From the NCBI GenBank assembly GCA_026018925.1, contig JAKSZU010000008.1, positions 5,694,415-5,758,414 of the forward strand: a DNA stretch of 64,000 bases, given 5' to 3'. The stretch's first letter is position 1; every line of letters begins with the position of its first letter. This DNA comes from Tupaia tana. Its lineage: Eukaryota > Chordata > Mammalia > Scandentia > Tupaiidae. The notes beneath the pieces were generated by a model. The model was not told the DNA's origin. It searched no databases and worked only from the letters and a program-made list of their open reading frames with translations. Positions 31,963 through 44,314 of this stretch are shown here, piece after piece. The translations under genes were made by a program, and so were the position numbers.

Positions 31963-33690
31963 GTGCCGAGTTTCTAAGGATCATGTCTGCGAGCCAGGAT
32001 TCCTGATCCAGAGACAATGGCCCCTACGGAATGGAGCCCAAAGGGTCATGGAGAGTAGCTGGAACGACACTGCTGACAGCTCGATGTCATTAGCTTCAGA
32101 GTCCCTTCTCCGTGCCGTCTACGCCTACGCAGCGAGCCGTCCTTCCTGAGTCAAGGGTTGTGCAGTGACTGCTCAAGCCCAGTCTGGGACTGGAAATGGC
32201 CACATCTGCCCTATCAATTCTGCAGCAGATGGAACTAGATCTGAAAGCCACCAGGCTTCAGTCCTGGCAGCCACTCGAGAATTGGCTTGACAGGTACGGG
32301 AGGTGGCCATGGCATCAGGAGATTACACGGCTGCCTCCTGTCATGCCTGCACTGAGGGCACCAACATGCGTGCTCAGGTGCAGACGCTTAAATGGAGGCT
32401 CCCCACCCACATCACTGTGGTACTCCTGGCTGTGTGTCTGATATGCTCAACCGGAAATACCTGTCTCCCAAATATGTCAAGATGTCTGTACTGCACGAAG
32501 CTGACAAGGTACTACGCCGTGGATTCAAGGACCAGATCTGTGAGTCTGGATTCAAGGACCAAAAGCTCAATGGCAACACCCTGGTGGCTTTTCTGTCAGC
32601 GACAATGCCTTCCGATGTGCCTGAGGTGACCAAGAGGTTCAGGAGGGACCGTACTCAGATTCTTGTCAAGAAGGAAGAGCTGACCCTGGAGGGTCAGCCA
32701 GTTCTACATCGTGCGGCACGAGAGGAGGGGAAGCTGGACACGCGGTGTGACAGGCATGAAACTGACCATCGTCCAGGCAGGCATCTTCATCAGCACCCGA
32801 AGGGAGGAGGGCTGGCTGGTCCACTAAGATGCACACCCAAGACTTCTGTCTCAGTCATGCACAGAGATACAGACCAAAAGGAACGAGACGCAACCATGAG
32901 GGAGCTCCGCTCTGGCTCCAGCAGAGCACGATCACCACGAGTTGCTGGCCAGAGGCATCATGACCAGCAAGTCTCTTTGGTCTCCAACTATGACCATCCC
33001 ACCAACAGGGAAAACTGCCCACAGAGTCAGCCGTGCTGGACGATTTGGCCGTAAGGCTGTGGCTATAATACGGTAACAGAAGCAGACAGGAGCACTCCTC
33101 ACGACATCGAGACCTTCGACAACACCTCCATGGAGGAGCTGCCCCGACGTTGCTGAGCTCATCTGAGAGGGGCTGTCCTGCCAGCCGGGGTTCAGTCCCG
33201 GGGAACACTGACGGAGCAAAAGATGGGGGAGGGAAGGAAGCCAAGGGATGAACATTTTGTCCTTTTCCTTTTTCTTTCCTTTGAATAAATGTCATTTTTG
33301 AGGCAAAAGAAGGAAACATGAACATTTTGGACACCCCTTTCTTTGGAGCAGGCTCTTGCCCCAGGCACCGTCTCCTCTCCCAAAAAACACTCATCCATTT
33401 CCCGAACCTAGTCACCTCGAGACCCAGAAGCTCCCCGACCCCAGCTGAACTCCTTTGAAGAGGCTTCCAGGAGCCATAAAATGTCGCTCAGCCTCATTTG
33501 CTGGGCCAAATTGGGAGGGAGAACCCAAGTGAGCCTGTGCCCAGGTGGGGAGAGCAGGGTAGACAAATGGTAGCCATTTTTACATTATTTTATATACGAT
33601 TTATTGATTCAGGAAACAAACACAAAATTCTGAATAAAATGGCTTGGAAACTAACAAAAAAAAAAAAAAGAAAAGGAAAAGAAAAGAAAG
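31963..33690 (+). pseudogene. EIF4A1P: EIF4A1 processed pseudogene
   Basis: Uninterrupted by introns, the sequence follows the cap-binding-complex helicase eIF4A1. The start ATG at 31983 gives MSASQDS, specific to EIF4A1 rather than EIF4A2, then a TGA at codon 8. Later blocks include [48 protein letters not shown] and [18 protein letters not shown]. The DEAD box reads HEAD. The stop homologous to the normal end is at 33164-33166. A long 3' UTR with AATAAA near 33284 and again near 33633 leads to an A-rich tail. AAATCAAA at 31954-31961 and 33691-33698 is a plausible target duplication. Frameshifts and a deletion near 32140-32190 remove function. Confidence 0.92.
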
Positions 33691-33848
33691 AAATCAAATC
33701 CAGAATGTTGCAAAAATGAAGGGAAATCCCACTTGGTGGCTCAAAGCCACCAAATTTTAAACACTGCTGCACTAGTTTCACCAGTTTTGTTAACTATCAT
33801 CATGTTTGGTTGGAGCAAAACGGGAGACTACCTAGAAATTACTTCCTG

Positions 33849-34099
33849 GTCCAGCCTCGAGATGCAGTGGTTAAATACAGTGCATGGGGAGCCACAGCCC
33901 ACATGGCTGACAGCAGTTCCAATTCCAGCCTTTGGTGGTTTAAAAAATACAGTAGGGATGTATGCACATGTGCCCACAGCCCTGACAAGGAGGAGAAATG
34001 GAGACGGGATCACGGGTGATCACACACACTGGGGTTGCTTTTGCACTCACTCGCTCACGCGCTCATACACGCTCATGCTCTCCCTCTCCAACACGTGCA
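33849..34099 (+). mobile_element. Old tRNA-derived SINE
   Basis: A degraded head (TGGTCCAGCC), the box B region GCAGTTCCAATTCC and a CT-rich 3' part are present, with no clear tail. Confidence 0.5.
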
Positions 34100-34179
34100 T
34101 GATTTCTGCAGTAATCACAGGAACAAAAAATGCCAGAAATCATTTCCCTGAGGAATCAAATGGCCATGGGGCACTTATC

Positions 34180-34400
34180 TGCTTAGATTTCCATCACTGC
34201 CATAACGAAGCCCCACAAACCTGGCGGCTTAAAGCTGCTCACGCTACCACCGTCCAGTTCTGGAAGTGAGACATGCAGCACAGGCCCCACCAAGCTAAGG
34301 CTGAACATCTGCAGGCTGCAGGGAGGAAGCTGCTCGTGTGCGTCAGTGCCTGGTCCCCTGCTCTGTGCGACTCAAGGCTTTCTCCTGTCTTCAAGGCCAG
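34180..34400 (+). mobile_element. Old mammal-wide interspersed repeat, family unassigned
   Basis: TGCCATAACGAAGCCCCAC, GGCGGCTTAAAG and CAGTTCTGGAAG follow the same order as the repeat at 27189. Confidence 0.4.
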
Positions 34401-34578
34401 TACCATGAGGGTGAGAGCTGGTCCTCCCCCTCTGGCATTTGTTTTACCCTGAGGGTGAGAGCTGGTCCTACCCCTCGGGCATTTGTTTTATCTTGAGGGT
34501 GAGAGCTGGTCCTCCCCCTCTGGCATTTGTCTTACCATGAGGGTGAGAGCTGGTCCTCTCCCTGGGGCATTTGTTTTT
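34401..34578 (+). repeat. 45-bp minisatellite, four copies
   Basis: Four head-to-tail units each contain GAGGGTGAGAGCTGGTCC and GGCATTTGT with a few substitutions. Confidence 0.92.
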
Positions 34579-34807
34579 TAAGGTTTTTGCACTCACCAGA
34601 GAGAGAAAGAGTGAGTGATAGGGAAAGTGAGATATCACCCCACTAGGGGGGATGGCCAGCCACATACAATCCTTTCTCCTCCATTCTCCTCCTGGGATTT
34701 CGGGCATGAACACACATGTACCTAGCATGATTTCCAAGCTGCCAGATCTGGAACTCAAAGTGCGATCAGCCATGTGGAAGTCAAACACCTTAACTGCTGC
34801 TGTCCTC
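34579..34807 (-). mobile_element. tRNA-derived SINE, long form
   Basis: A minus-strand copy with AAGGTTTTTGCACTCACCAG at the left. The right end is worn (TGCTGTCCTCC). It begins inside the last minisatellite unit. Confidence 0.75.
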
Positions 34808-34814
34808 CCTCTTC

Positions 34815-35057
34815 CTTTTTTTTTTTTGGAGAGAATTTTTTCCTATAGGCACAGATGCTCACCAGAGACAGAAAGTGAGGACTCACCCCCAGGGGAATGG
34901 CCACACCACAATCCCTTCTCCTCCATTCTCCTCTTTGGATTTCGGGCATGCACACACACGCGCCCAGCCTGAGTTTTAACTGCCCTGTGCAGGACTCAAA
35001 CCACAGCCAACTATGTGGGGATCCAGCAATGAGTCCATTACACCATCTGCTGGTCCC
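34815..35057 (-). mobile_element. tRNA-derived SINE, long form
   Basis: A complete minus-strand copy from the poly-T run to CTGCTGGTCCC, adjoining the previous SINE. Confidence 0.85.
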
Positions 35058-36052
35058 TCCCCTTCCATTTTTAAAGATTCTTGTGAGTAAGGTAGGATAG
35101 TGGCTAATCCACAATATTCTCCCTGTCTTTAAGTAAACTGACTACCAACCTAATTCATCTGCAACCTCACCCTTCTGTCACACCGCGTCACACATCCACA
35201 GGTTCCAGGGTCAACAATGGACCTTCGGGGCCAATATCTGTCTCCTGTGCTACCCAGCTTTCTCTGCCCCTACTCTCCAGTGACAGGCTGCTCTGCAGAG
35301 ACTCGAACACAATCCACGAGCCCGCGTGCAGCCCACCGCTGTTCCCTGCGTCTCCCCAGGATACAGGGGAGAAAACAAAGACATCGCAAAGACCATGAGA
35401 TGCTCGTATTATTCCTTGAAAGAACTTGGACTTCATTTTCTCTTAAAAATATAATGCACGGTCATACTCTTACCATAATCTGAGGTCCTCTACCAGAAAC
35501 AGTACCAACTATACTATACACAACTGCACAAAAGTTTATAAATACTCTGCTTTAAGGAATTTTTATAATTCCATAAAACGGAAACAAAGGTTTTTAACCT
35601 TTTGGTATAATTATCGACCCATGAAATTATTATTTTCTTATTAAAAATAAAAATGCATATCCAGTCCTAAGCCTGCAGCAGTTCCTCCCTCTCTCCTCCT
35701 CTCTCCCTCTCCTCCCACCCCACATACACAGTTTCCAGCATTTCTAATATCTCACACCATGGGAAGAAACTGTTCCCAAACATAAACGGTAAGTGTACCT
35801 CTGCTCAGGGCTCATTCGCGCCTGGTCCCTGCCCCGACTTTCACACGGCAGAGCAGGACCCCGCGGTCCGTTCAGTGCGCCTCCCGATCTCCAGCCTGCC
35901 TACGGCCCTGGGCACCATGGCCCACCTGCCCTTGGCTGGTGGCGCCGCCTGGACACATGGAGCAGACTCAGACCATCACAGCGTCGTGCAGTGGGCTCCA
36001 GCTGGCCTCGAGGGGAGCCTCCTTTCCCAGATTCCCTTGCAGGTAAAGGCTA
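35058..36052. other. Unique sequence
   Basis: 35690-35725 is a CT-rich patch. No gene is supported. Confidence 0.35.
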
Positions 36053-36068
36053 AAAATCAATGGGAAGG

Positions 36069-36330
36069 GACCAGCAGTTAGCGTAATGGCTATGTCGCTG
36101 GACTCCCACGTAGTCGACCGCGGTTCGTGTCCCGGACCCGGTGGCTTAAAACTCACGCCGGGTGCGAGTGTGTGCATGCCCAAGATCCCAAGAGGAGAAT
36201 GGAGGAGAAGGGACTGTGGCGTGACCATCCCCCCTGGGGGGTGATTTCTCGCTTTCTATCTCTATGTCTCTCTCTCTGTCTGTCTGGCGAGCGCACGCGC
36301 CCTATAGCGAAAACCTCTCCAAAAAAAAAA
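36069..36330 (+). mobile_element. tRNA-derived SINE, long form, young
   Basis: Among the most CpG-intact copies. Box A region TTAGCGTAATGG and box B GGTTCGTGTCC are present. A perfect 16-bp duplication AAAATCAATGGGAAGG lies at 36053-36068 and 36331-36346. Confidence 0.93.
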
Positions 36331-36569
36331 AAAATCAATGGGAAGGCCGGAGGGATGCCAAGGCCCGAAGGAGCTGGGCTTGATTTCCCTTGTTTGCCCC
36401 ACAACAGAAGACACTGAGGGATCTGAACAAGCCAGCAGACACCAACCAGCATAAGTAAGCTTTGAGGTAAAAACGAGGGAAAGGTCCTAAATCAAACATA
36501 TTTATGAAGGGCTGAACTCAAAGCCTTTGCCATCGACCTTACCTTTGGCCATTAACCCACCTCAGCTTT

Positions 36570-36815
36570 GTTCTGTTTTTTTAATTGCCAGAGGGCCTGG
36601 ATGCGCCCCAGACACAGAAAAGAAGGAAGACAACATCCCCCAACGGAGCATGATCACGCCACAATCCCTCCTCCCCGTATCCACCCTGCCAGAACTAGGG
36701 GTACATACACAGGTGCCCAGCGTGCTTTTCAAGTCTCCAGAGCTGGGATTCGAACCAAAGTCGGCCATATGGAGTCCACCTTCTGTAACTACTAGGCCAT
36801 AGGGCTGCAACCCCT
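36570..36815 (-). mobile_element. tRNA-derived SINE, ATTGCCAGAGGG subtype
   Basis: A minus-strand copy whose tail-side segment reads ATTGCCAGAGGGC instead of the usual GAGAGGTTTTTGC. The copy at 48970 shares this subtype. Confidence 0.7.
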
Positions 36816-37238
36816 TTTTCTAACCTCAAATGAAATAATGTACATGCTCAAATCTACTAAAAATGGTTTTATCTAGCAACGTTATGCATAAAATATATTG
36901 TTACAGATATATGAAAAATTCTCCCTTAAGTTCCAAAGGCCAACACAAGTGAATGCGGGCCTGCTCCATGGAACTATGGTCACCTGCTGGTGTAGAGAAG
37001 CCCTGTTTTATTTTACACACGACGGTTGGGCCTAGTATGCCCCCACAGCCTGTCTATCCGCCTGGGTTTCCTGTCTCTAATACCTGCCTCACCCAGTCTA
37101 AGATGCTGAGAGCCGAGGGAAGGGCAGTAAGCCGTGTATGCCCGCTGGGTCAGCCCCTCGCTCTCCTCCAAGGACTCACTGACCTAGTAATCTCTGAAAA
37201 GTGATTGCTCACAAAGCAGTGTCACCTTTACCACCAGT

Positions 37239-37460
37239 TATCAGTGCCTTATCATTAATGGAGCACTGACTGCATAGAAAGCTTCCTGGCATTTTAAATA
37301 AATTAAGTCTTCCTAAGATCCCAGGTCATAACATTTCCAGGGATGGAAAACAAAGGAAAGGGATTAAATAACTTGCTTATTTTGTACGGGAACTCAGAGG
37401 CAAAACCAGGGTGGAGTTCTAGGTCCATTTCAGACCAAACCATGTCCTTAAACACGGATC
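37239..37460 (+). mobile_element. MIR element
   Basis: It follows the MIR order: GAGCACTGACTG, GGCATTTTAAATAAATTAAG, AAAGGGATTAAATAACTTGC and AACTCAGAGGCAAAACC. Confidence 0.6.
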
Positions 37461-37484
37461 CCTGAGCTCAGTAACATCTCTTAC

Positions 37485-37615
37485 AGAGATGCAGGTAGAC
37501 TCGGGAAAATGACGTCTCTCTGGCTCTCAGCTCGTGCATCTATAACACGGGAATGACAATCCTGGCCTGCCTCTTTGACAAGATGGGAAGTTACATGAAA
37601 ATGTTAAAGCCCCAA
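37485..37615 (+). mobile_element. MIR fragment
   Basis: GCATCTATAACACGGGAATGACAAT and the following ATGAAAATGTTAAAG resemble the centre and 3' part of MIR; key blocks only. Confidence 0.45.
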
Positions 37616-38335
37616 AGACAGCAGAGCGCTGCTGACCGCGTAATTCCAGAGGCACAGCTCCACGGACACCGCGTGGGTTCTCCTGAGCCCCGTAAGACAT
37701 GCGTTCACGCAGACACTCGACTTACTATGTGGTTACATCATGAAAATAACTCAAAAATGCGTGAAGCAGAAACACCCAAGCTGAAACTCTCACCTCCACG
37801 TACGCTGGGGTCCGTTTCACTGAACGCGTACCACTTTCCCAGCAACGTGCAGCCGGAGGCAGACGTGCCCCACATGGAGAGGGGTCTGTGCTGTGTTCCA
37901 CACGGATGGTGCCTCCCGAGCCGTGTCTGCACTGGTCCGTACACGTGTGTACAATAGGAGTGTGTGTGTTCCATTCACACACACAGGAGCAGTGTGAATA
38001 GCATTTGTTTTACTAAGTACCATCTGGATACAATACCCTCAGTGATGACTGAATAGACAGTACTAATAGAACAAGCCCTCAACCAGACAAAGAAAGCTTA
38101 TATCCCGCCTTTTTGTCATAAACAATGAGGTAGTTCAACTAATTTGAGGGTTTCTCTCTTCCTCTTTTAAAGCCACATCAATTTCATGAATGGTTTAATG
38201 TGTATATATTTATATAAACCATTTAGAAATGCCTCCATCTTTCCATTTCCATTTTCTAAGGTTCACAAAATAAAGGTTCAAATCACTCCATTTGCAGGAA
38301 AAAGTCAAGCTCATTAAAATGGTTTAGAAGTACTT
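37616..38335. other. Unique sequence
   Basis: No gene or assigned repeat is visible. Confidence 0.35.
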
Positions 38336-38542
38336 GGGAGCAGCAGGTGGTGTAGCAGTTGTTGCTGGACTCCCACGTAGTCAACTGCAGTCCGAGTCCC
38401 AGACCCGGTGGCTTAAAACTCACGCCAGATGCATGTGCATGCATGCCCAAAATCCAGAGAGAATAGAGAAGAAATTGCTGTGTGGCAATCCCTCTTGGGG
38501 GAGCACATGCACCCTATAGAAAAAAATCTCTCTCAAAAAAAA
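38336..38542 (+). mobile_element. tRNA-derived SINE, long form, shortened
   Basis: The CT-rich stretch is missing. AGAAGTACTT before and AAGAAGTATTT after are a worn target duplication. Confidence 0.8.
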
Positions 38543-38810
38543 ATAAAGAAGTATTTAAATTAGTTCAGGATGTGACTTATAACACATGTTAAACCACTAC
38601 ACGCTACAGACCACTGCTAGGCTTTTTCTTGAAACTAAAACTCCAGTGACTACCTTCATCTGTGTGTTCTAAAGTTTGCTCTTACTTTGAATACAAAGAA
38701 TGATCAGTATTTTAAAATCCACTGTAGTTATCAAAAGTCTACAATAAAAACATGAGAACTGTGAGTATCAAGATTTACAGGAGTCATAGGGATAAAAAGA
38801 ATCCTCCTTA

Positions 38811-38815
38811 AAAAA

Positions 38816-38847
<32 letters not shown>

Positions 38848-38859
38848 AAAAAAAAAAAA
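38811..38859. repeat. Poly(A) tract, 49 bp with one G
   Basis: The A-run is not attached to a recognisable SINE body on its left. It may be the tail of an unrecognised insertion. Confidence 0.9.
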
Positions 38860-39243
38860 CCTATCCTTCTAAATATTGTACAACAAAGACTGCTTTGGGT
38901 TTGTTCACATTACGGCATTTCTGAATATTTCCTTCTTCTAGACTTAGGGCCCAATAGAGGAGGACTGCAAAGACACAGAAGCCCACACTGCTGGCTAAGC
39001 CACAGCTCCCGTAACGGGTGGCTCTCACAGGGAGCAGGCAAACCACAAGCTCTTGGGGCACAGACACTGTTTATACAAGAAGGCCTACAAAGATTTGTAC
39101 CAAACCACTAAACACCACTACCCTAGCCAGCCATGAAGAGCAGACACGGATGGGGCGGCCGGCTGAAGGAATCTGGCTGACCTATTTCAGTGGCTTGAAT
39201 CACATCTTTGAGCAGCTAATCATTTTACAATACAAGAAATGAC

Positions 39244-39425
39244 CGGGGCCAGCCAGTGAGTGGCGTGGTTAAGGCAGCCAGACTCGCATGGCCAACTGTA
39301 TGGTTTAAGTCTTGGTCCCAGCAGCATGAAAAACACGTGGGGCATGTAAGTGTGCCCGAAATTTTGAAAAACAATGGAGGAGAAGGGATTGCGGCATAGC
39401 CATTCTCCCAGGGGTACTATTTTAC
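39244..39425 (+). mobile_element. tRNA-derived SINE, 3' truncated
   Basis: The head GGGGCCAGCCAG and body to the CCCAGGGG block are present. The CT stretch and tail are absent. Confidence 0.75.
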
Positions 39426-39626
39426 TACCTACGTAAAGTGGAGGGCAGGGAGACTGAAATACTGGTTAGATTTAAAACCAGTCTTGGTACTCCTTTATGA
39501 TCATGCATTTTAGCATTCCAAAAAAAAGGTATCCCCATCAATATGTACCCTACATGTGTAATTCTTAACAGAACGATGTTCAGATTTAATAAAGCAAAAT
39601 CAATGCCCTATTAAGAAGCTAAACTG

Positions 39627-39893
39627 TGGTCAGCAGGCGGTGTAAAGGCTATCACGCTGGGTCCCACATGGCCAAGTCCATGGTCCAAATATTGGACCTG
39701 ATAACTTAAAATCACACTGGGCACATGTGCATGTGTACCCAAAATCCCAAGAGGAGACTGGAAGAGGAGGATTTACAGCATGGCCATTCTCCCCATGTGA
39801 TAATTTTTTACTTCCCTTTTTCTCTCTCTGGTGAGCACACACACCCTATAAGTAAAAACTAAAAAAATAAAAAAATAAAGTAATAATAAGCAA
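39627..39893 (+). mobile_element. tRNA-derived SINE, long form, diverged
   Basis: The head GTCAGCAGGCGG, body GAGGAGACTGGAAGAGG, CT stretch and AAATAAAT tail are present. Confidence 0.75.
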
Positions 39894-40264
39894 ATAAATA
39901 AAAAAGAAGCTTAACTATAACATAAGATACAAAAACAAATATAAGATCATTAGAACTTCTGCATGGTAAGCATTAACATGGACAGATAATTTATGCAACT
40001 CTAAGATTTCATATGAATCCTTCAGAAACCTAAGAGTTATATATTTGTGTGAGGGCATTTTAGTTGATAGAATGATCAGAGCTTCCTGGTATCATCAAGA
40101 AGAATAAAACGGCACTGTAGTACAGACATAGTTCTATTCCCACTTTCGCATCCTTGTAAGCACAGAAAAAAGGGCTTATGAGAATAAGCCAGTTTATTAG
40201 AAACGTGTCCAACTCAATAGCACAGAGAATTCAAATGTCAAAACATTAACTTTAAGAATTTCCA

Positions 40265-40545
40265 GGCCAGCGGCAGGGGTGCGCACTGCTTAGTGTGCAC
40301 CTTGAGCTGGGGCCACACGGGAGACCCAGGTTCAGCTTAGGCCTAAAGGCCAGGGGAGGTGGCATGTGCCTGTCATCCCAGAGACTCAGAACGGCTGAGC
40401 AGGCCAGGGAGTTCAGACAGCCCGGGCAGCACAGCAAAGCCCCCACGCCCCGCGGCCCCCAGAAGGCCAGGCATGGAAGAACATGCCTTTACTCCAGCTC
40501 AGAAGCCGAGGCAGCAGGGTGGCAAGACCCAGCTCTAAGGGAAAA
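40265..40545 (+). mobile_element. Composite tRNA/7SL SINE
   Basis: 40265-40347 is tRNA-like, with GGTGCGCACTGC and box B-like AGGTTCAGCTT. 40348-40440 is Alu-like (GGCCAGGGGAGGTGGC, then TGCCTGTCATCCCAG, then GGAGTTCAGACAGCC). A second 7SL-like arm follows from 40465 (GGCCAGGCATGG). It is fossil and diverged. Tree-shrew and galago SINEs are known to fuse tRNA and 7SL units; this may be an analogue. Confidence 0.55.
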
Positions 40546-40576
40546 AAGCTAAATATAATACCAAGAACTCAGACAC

Positions 40577-40850
40577 AGGCCAGCAGGTGGCACAGAGGTT
40601 AAGGCAGCTGGATCCCACATGGCCAACTGAGTAGTTCAAATCTCAGACCCAGAGGACTGAAAAACAGAGTGCATGTATATGAACGCCCAAAATCCTGAGA
40701 GAACAGAGAAGGGATTGCAGTGGCCATTCCCCCAGGGGGTAATTTCTCATTTTCTTTCTTTCTCTCTCTCTCTCTCTCTCTCCCTCCCTCCCTCCCTTCT
40801 CACTCTCTCTCCAGCAAGCACATGTACCTTATAGTATATGACTTTAAAAA
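40577..40850 (+). mobile_element. tRNA-derived SINE, long form
   Basis: A complete copy with an expanded CT run at 40758-40815. Confidence 0.82.
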
Positions 40851-43840
40851 AAAAATCAGACTTTTATATAAAAAAACCTTTTATATAAATAAACCATTTA
40901 TACTTACTTAACAATCTGAAAATAAAGAACTCACAAGAACCTACAAGAAGAAAATCTGGCTGTGCTACAGGAGTGCACAATTAAAATCTCCAACAAGTTT
41001 GTGTGTATGCATGCATGGCAAAGGGAAAGAGAGAGACGGATCTAACAACTAAAATCTAATGTTCTCTGAAGAAAAGCCACAGACCGCTGGCATATCCATC
41101 TGACCCTGCGTGCTGAGAGTCTGACGGGAGGCCCTGGAACAGCAAGGCTTGGTTTCTGCTTTCCAGCATGACATACTCGATTACGATGGGTCGAGCACTC
41201 GGAGACAAACTAGGACGAAGGATCACCAGCTGCACAGCTCTAGGAGAGCGGCGACGACCCTGCTGCTGTAGAGAGCCGAGACACACGAAGACCAGCCTGA
41301 GTTGGCGTCTCACACGGAGGACTCCGAAAGGCAGTGATGGGAAAGGGGGAAAAATCCCAAGAAAAGAAAACACATGAGCAACCAAAAGGATAAAGTGAAA
41401 CAAGTTTACATTGTTTTCAGAACAGAATGTAAACTAAGTTTGGCTGAAACAAAACAGCAGTTTTTAAAGGGGCGCTGGGGCCAAATACCGCAGTTCTGAA
41501 GAGCAGCACCAAGGAGCGAGGAGGTGACATCAGCTCCAACCCAAGCTGCTGAGCAGAGGCACAGAGGCCGAGGCCCGACCTGCAAGAGGGCCGGGACGCC
41601 CCTCCCAGCTCCACCACCACACCGCCCTGCTCCTGCTCACGGGGTTCCGCGCACCGACCACCATGCTTTACGAGGACCAAGTGAGAACAGAGCTTTGGCA
41701 CGGGGGCTGAAGAAGAAACACCCAGGGTGAGTCTTAGGTTTCTGCATGTCGACAGGAAGAAAAGGGCCTGGGCTGCACTCAGGACATTTAAGAGCAGGCT
41801 GGATGAGGAATGGCGGAACCGAGACTAGGGTCCCCTCTTAGAGGTTAACGTGCTTGCTGGAAGAACGAGGAGGAGACACACAAATCAGGAATCACGATGC
41901 AATAAAATGACAGAGTATGTCTGAGAAGAGAGAAGAATCAAAGGTGACCTTTGATTTTGAGCCTAGATGGCTAAGAACATGTTAAGGTAATTTGTATAAG
42001 TAAGGAAAGGGGGGGGGGGGGGGGAATTCAATCAGAAAACGAAACAAAGTTTATTTCTGAATATACTGATTCAAGATAACAAAGTGACAGCCAGCAAAAG
42101 TTGTTATCAAAGAGAACAAAAGAAAAAATAAAAAGGCAAATGTGAAGCTTAGAAGAGAAAGTAGGGCTGTGATGCAGAACCGGGAGCCTCGGCAAAGAGC
42201 GGGCACTCACAGCTGTGACCAGACCGCAGCTCTGCATGGCACTGTCCCCAGAGGGGACGCAGCTCCCCAGGGGAGAACACGGACCTAAGGTGGCGGGCGT
42301 CTCAGGAAGTGAGAGAACACACAGGGCCAGGGAGGGCCGGGCGGAGGTGCCGGTCTGCAGAAACCACAGCGGTGAAGACCTCCAGCACTTCACATCCTGC
42401 AAGTTCTTCACACGCGCAATAAAATTTTACATTATAACCTGAACTGACTTATGGTGTGATTTTTATAGACAGTTTATTAAAAAAAAAAAAAAAAGGCAAG
42501 TTACCGTAAAGTGTTCATTCTTAAAACTCAACCCCCTGTGCAGGACATCCCTAACACAGAACAGTAATTAGAGTGGGTTCTTCCAGACTCTCGGAACTCG
42601 GCGTTGAACTCGTCACCCTGCTTGCCATCCACCCACACTGTCAGCCCTGCTGATCACTGACTATGAAGAAAGCCCCTCCACAGACAATTTTCGGCCCCCT
42701 CCCATCTTGGCTCTTCTTTCTTCTTAGAGACAGAACTATTAGGGGACAAGTCCTTTATGCAATTTCACAATCGCTGTCTTACACAAATTAGTTTCTAAAT
42801 TCCACATAGATTTTAAACTCTAGAGAGCAGAGCTGCCTTTTTTACATCATTCACAGAACCTAAATATAAATGGGTGGTTTATTTCTGGCTGCATGTATGT
42901 CCTCCAACGAATTTTCAGGTTAAATGGGAAAATAAACTTTTTCTTCCCATCAACAAGATTTCTGTCCTTTTTGAGACTACACAAATACCAAGCATGAGAG
43001 TCCTAGCCCCTCTCCCCTCAACAGCTGAAAAGCAATAGATTTTAACATCATTGAAAGAGATCTTTTGAAGCCCAAATACTTTTGTGTCACAGATCTATTA
43101 AACCTACTCATATTCAAAGTTGTGCCAGAGATAATAAACAGAAGACACGCCCCTAAGATAGGAACACAATTTCATATTTAGCCAATAAAAGCTCCTACAT
43201 TTTCTTATATTTGGGGTTCCTCTCAAATACGTATCACAACTGATCACACTTTACTAGTCTGGGTATTTGTCATAAAGCTTACAGTTATGGCAGCTGCTGG
43301 AAAACTACAACAGAGGACTACACCTGACATCTGACAGACATCTGTTCACGTGTCTGTCACGACACATTTGAAAGAAACTATTTAAATGCCAAAAATGAAA
43401 TAAGCAACTGTAATCTTTATAGACTTCTTAGGGCCCTCTTTGTATTTTCTTCAGTGAATTTGTTTTAAAAAGGTCAACTAGGTTCATAAAAATAATGCTT
43501 AACAAAAAGAAATTTTCCATCCAAGTTTGTAGCTGTGGGTTACAATTTACAGTGATATCTAACTTTACCATGGTACTGAGCAGTGTCTAAAATACTATCC
43601 CTCCTCTTTCTTTTTCTGGTCCATAACATAAAATTGAGGAGTTTAGTATTTTAATAATATTCCACCAGGAACCAAAAAAGATACCATGATCATTTATCAT
43701 TAATAATATTCTACCAGCTATCTAAAAAGATACCATTATCATTTCACATTATTCATCCTTTAGACTATTTTCAATGTTCAACATTTCAAGCAAAGAGGAA
43801 CTGTAAAATCAACCACTTTGTAAGGCGGCAAGACAGGGCA
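40851..43840. other. Unique sequence
   Basis: No gene is supported. 42009-42024 is an uninterrupted run of 16 G. 43666-43740 contains two similar ATTAATATTCYACCAG segments, probably a small local duplication. Confidence 0.4.
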
Positions 43841-43879
43841 AAAAACAGGTTCTTGCTGTAAGCACGGCTCAGTCTCACC

Positions 43880-44065
43880 AGGCACCACCACTAAAACAGC
43901 ACAGGGGAGGGTGAGCCCTTGAGGCCTCAGATACTCTGTGCATTCATCTATAGGACGGGGACGAAGCCACGTGAGCTGTCGTGAGGAGAGAATACTAGAA
44001 AATATTTAACTAACATGCCACGGGTGCTTTTGACGCTTTCCAAGCACAGTTTCCAAATAATAAAA
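43880..44065 (+). mobile_element. MIR element
   Basis: GGCCTCAGATACTCTGTGCATTCATCTATAGGACGGGGA and GAGGAGAGAATA blocks follow the MIR centre-to-3' order (key blocks only). Confidence 0.5.
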
Positions 44066-44110
44066 ATGCCACCATAGATAAGTTTAACAAAAAATAAAAA
44101 TTCCTAGCCT

Positions 44111-44302
44111 AAGGACCAGCAGATGGCGTAATGGTGACTTCGCTGGACTGCCACATGGCCAACCACAGCTGGAGTCCCAGACTCAGTGGCTTGAACTCAC
44201 ACAGGGTGCCTGTGCATCCCTAAAATCCCAACAGGAGAATGGAAAAGGAAGTGACTGCAGCGTACCCACATAGCCCATAGCAAAACTCTCTTTAAAACAA
44301 AA
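44111..44302 (+). mobile_element. tRNA-derived SINE, long form, internally shortened
   Basis: The head is intact and the CT-rich part is missing. AATTCCTAGCCT before and AATTCTTAGCCT (44303-44314) after form the target duplication. Confidence 0.85.
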
Positions 44303-44314
44303 AATTCTTAGCCT

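Noticed and set aside
32392..33054. 220-codon frame as a possible real helicase gene
   Set aside because: It is a surviving piece of the EIF4A1 retrocopy: no introns, early stop, altered DEAD motif, A-rich tail.
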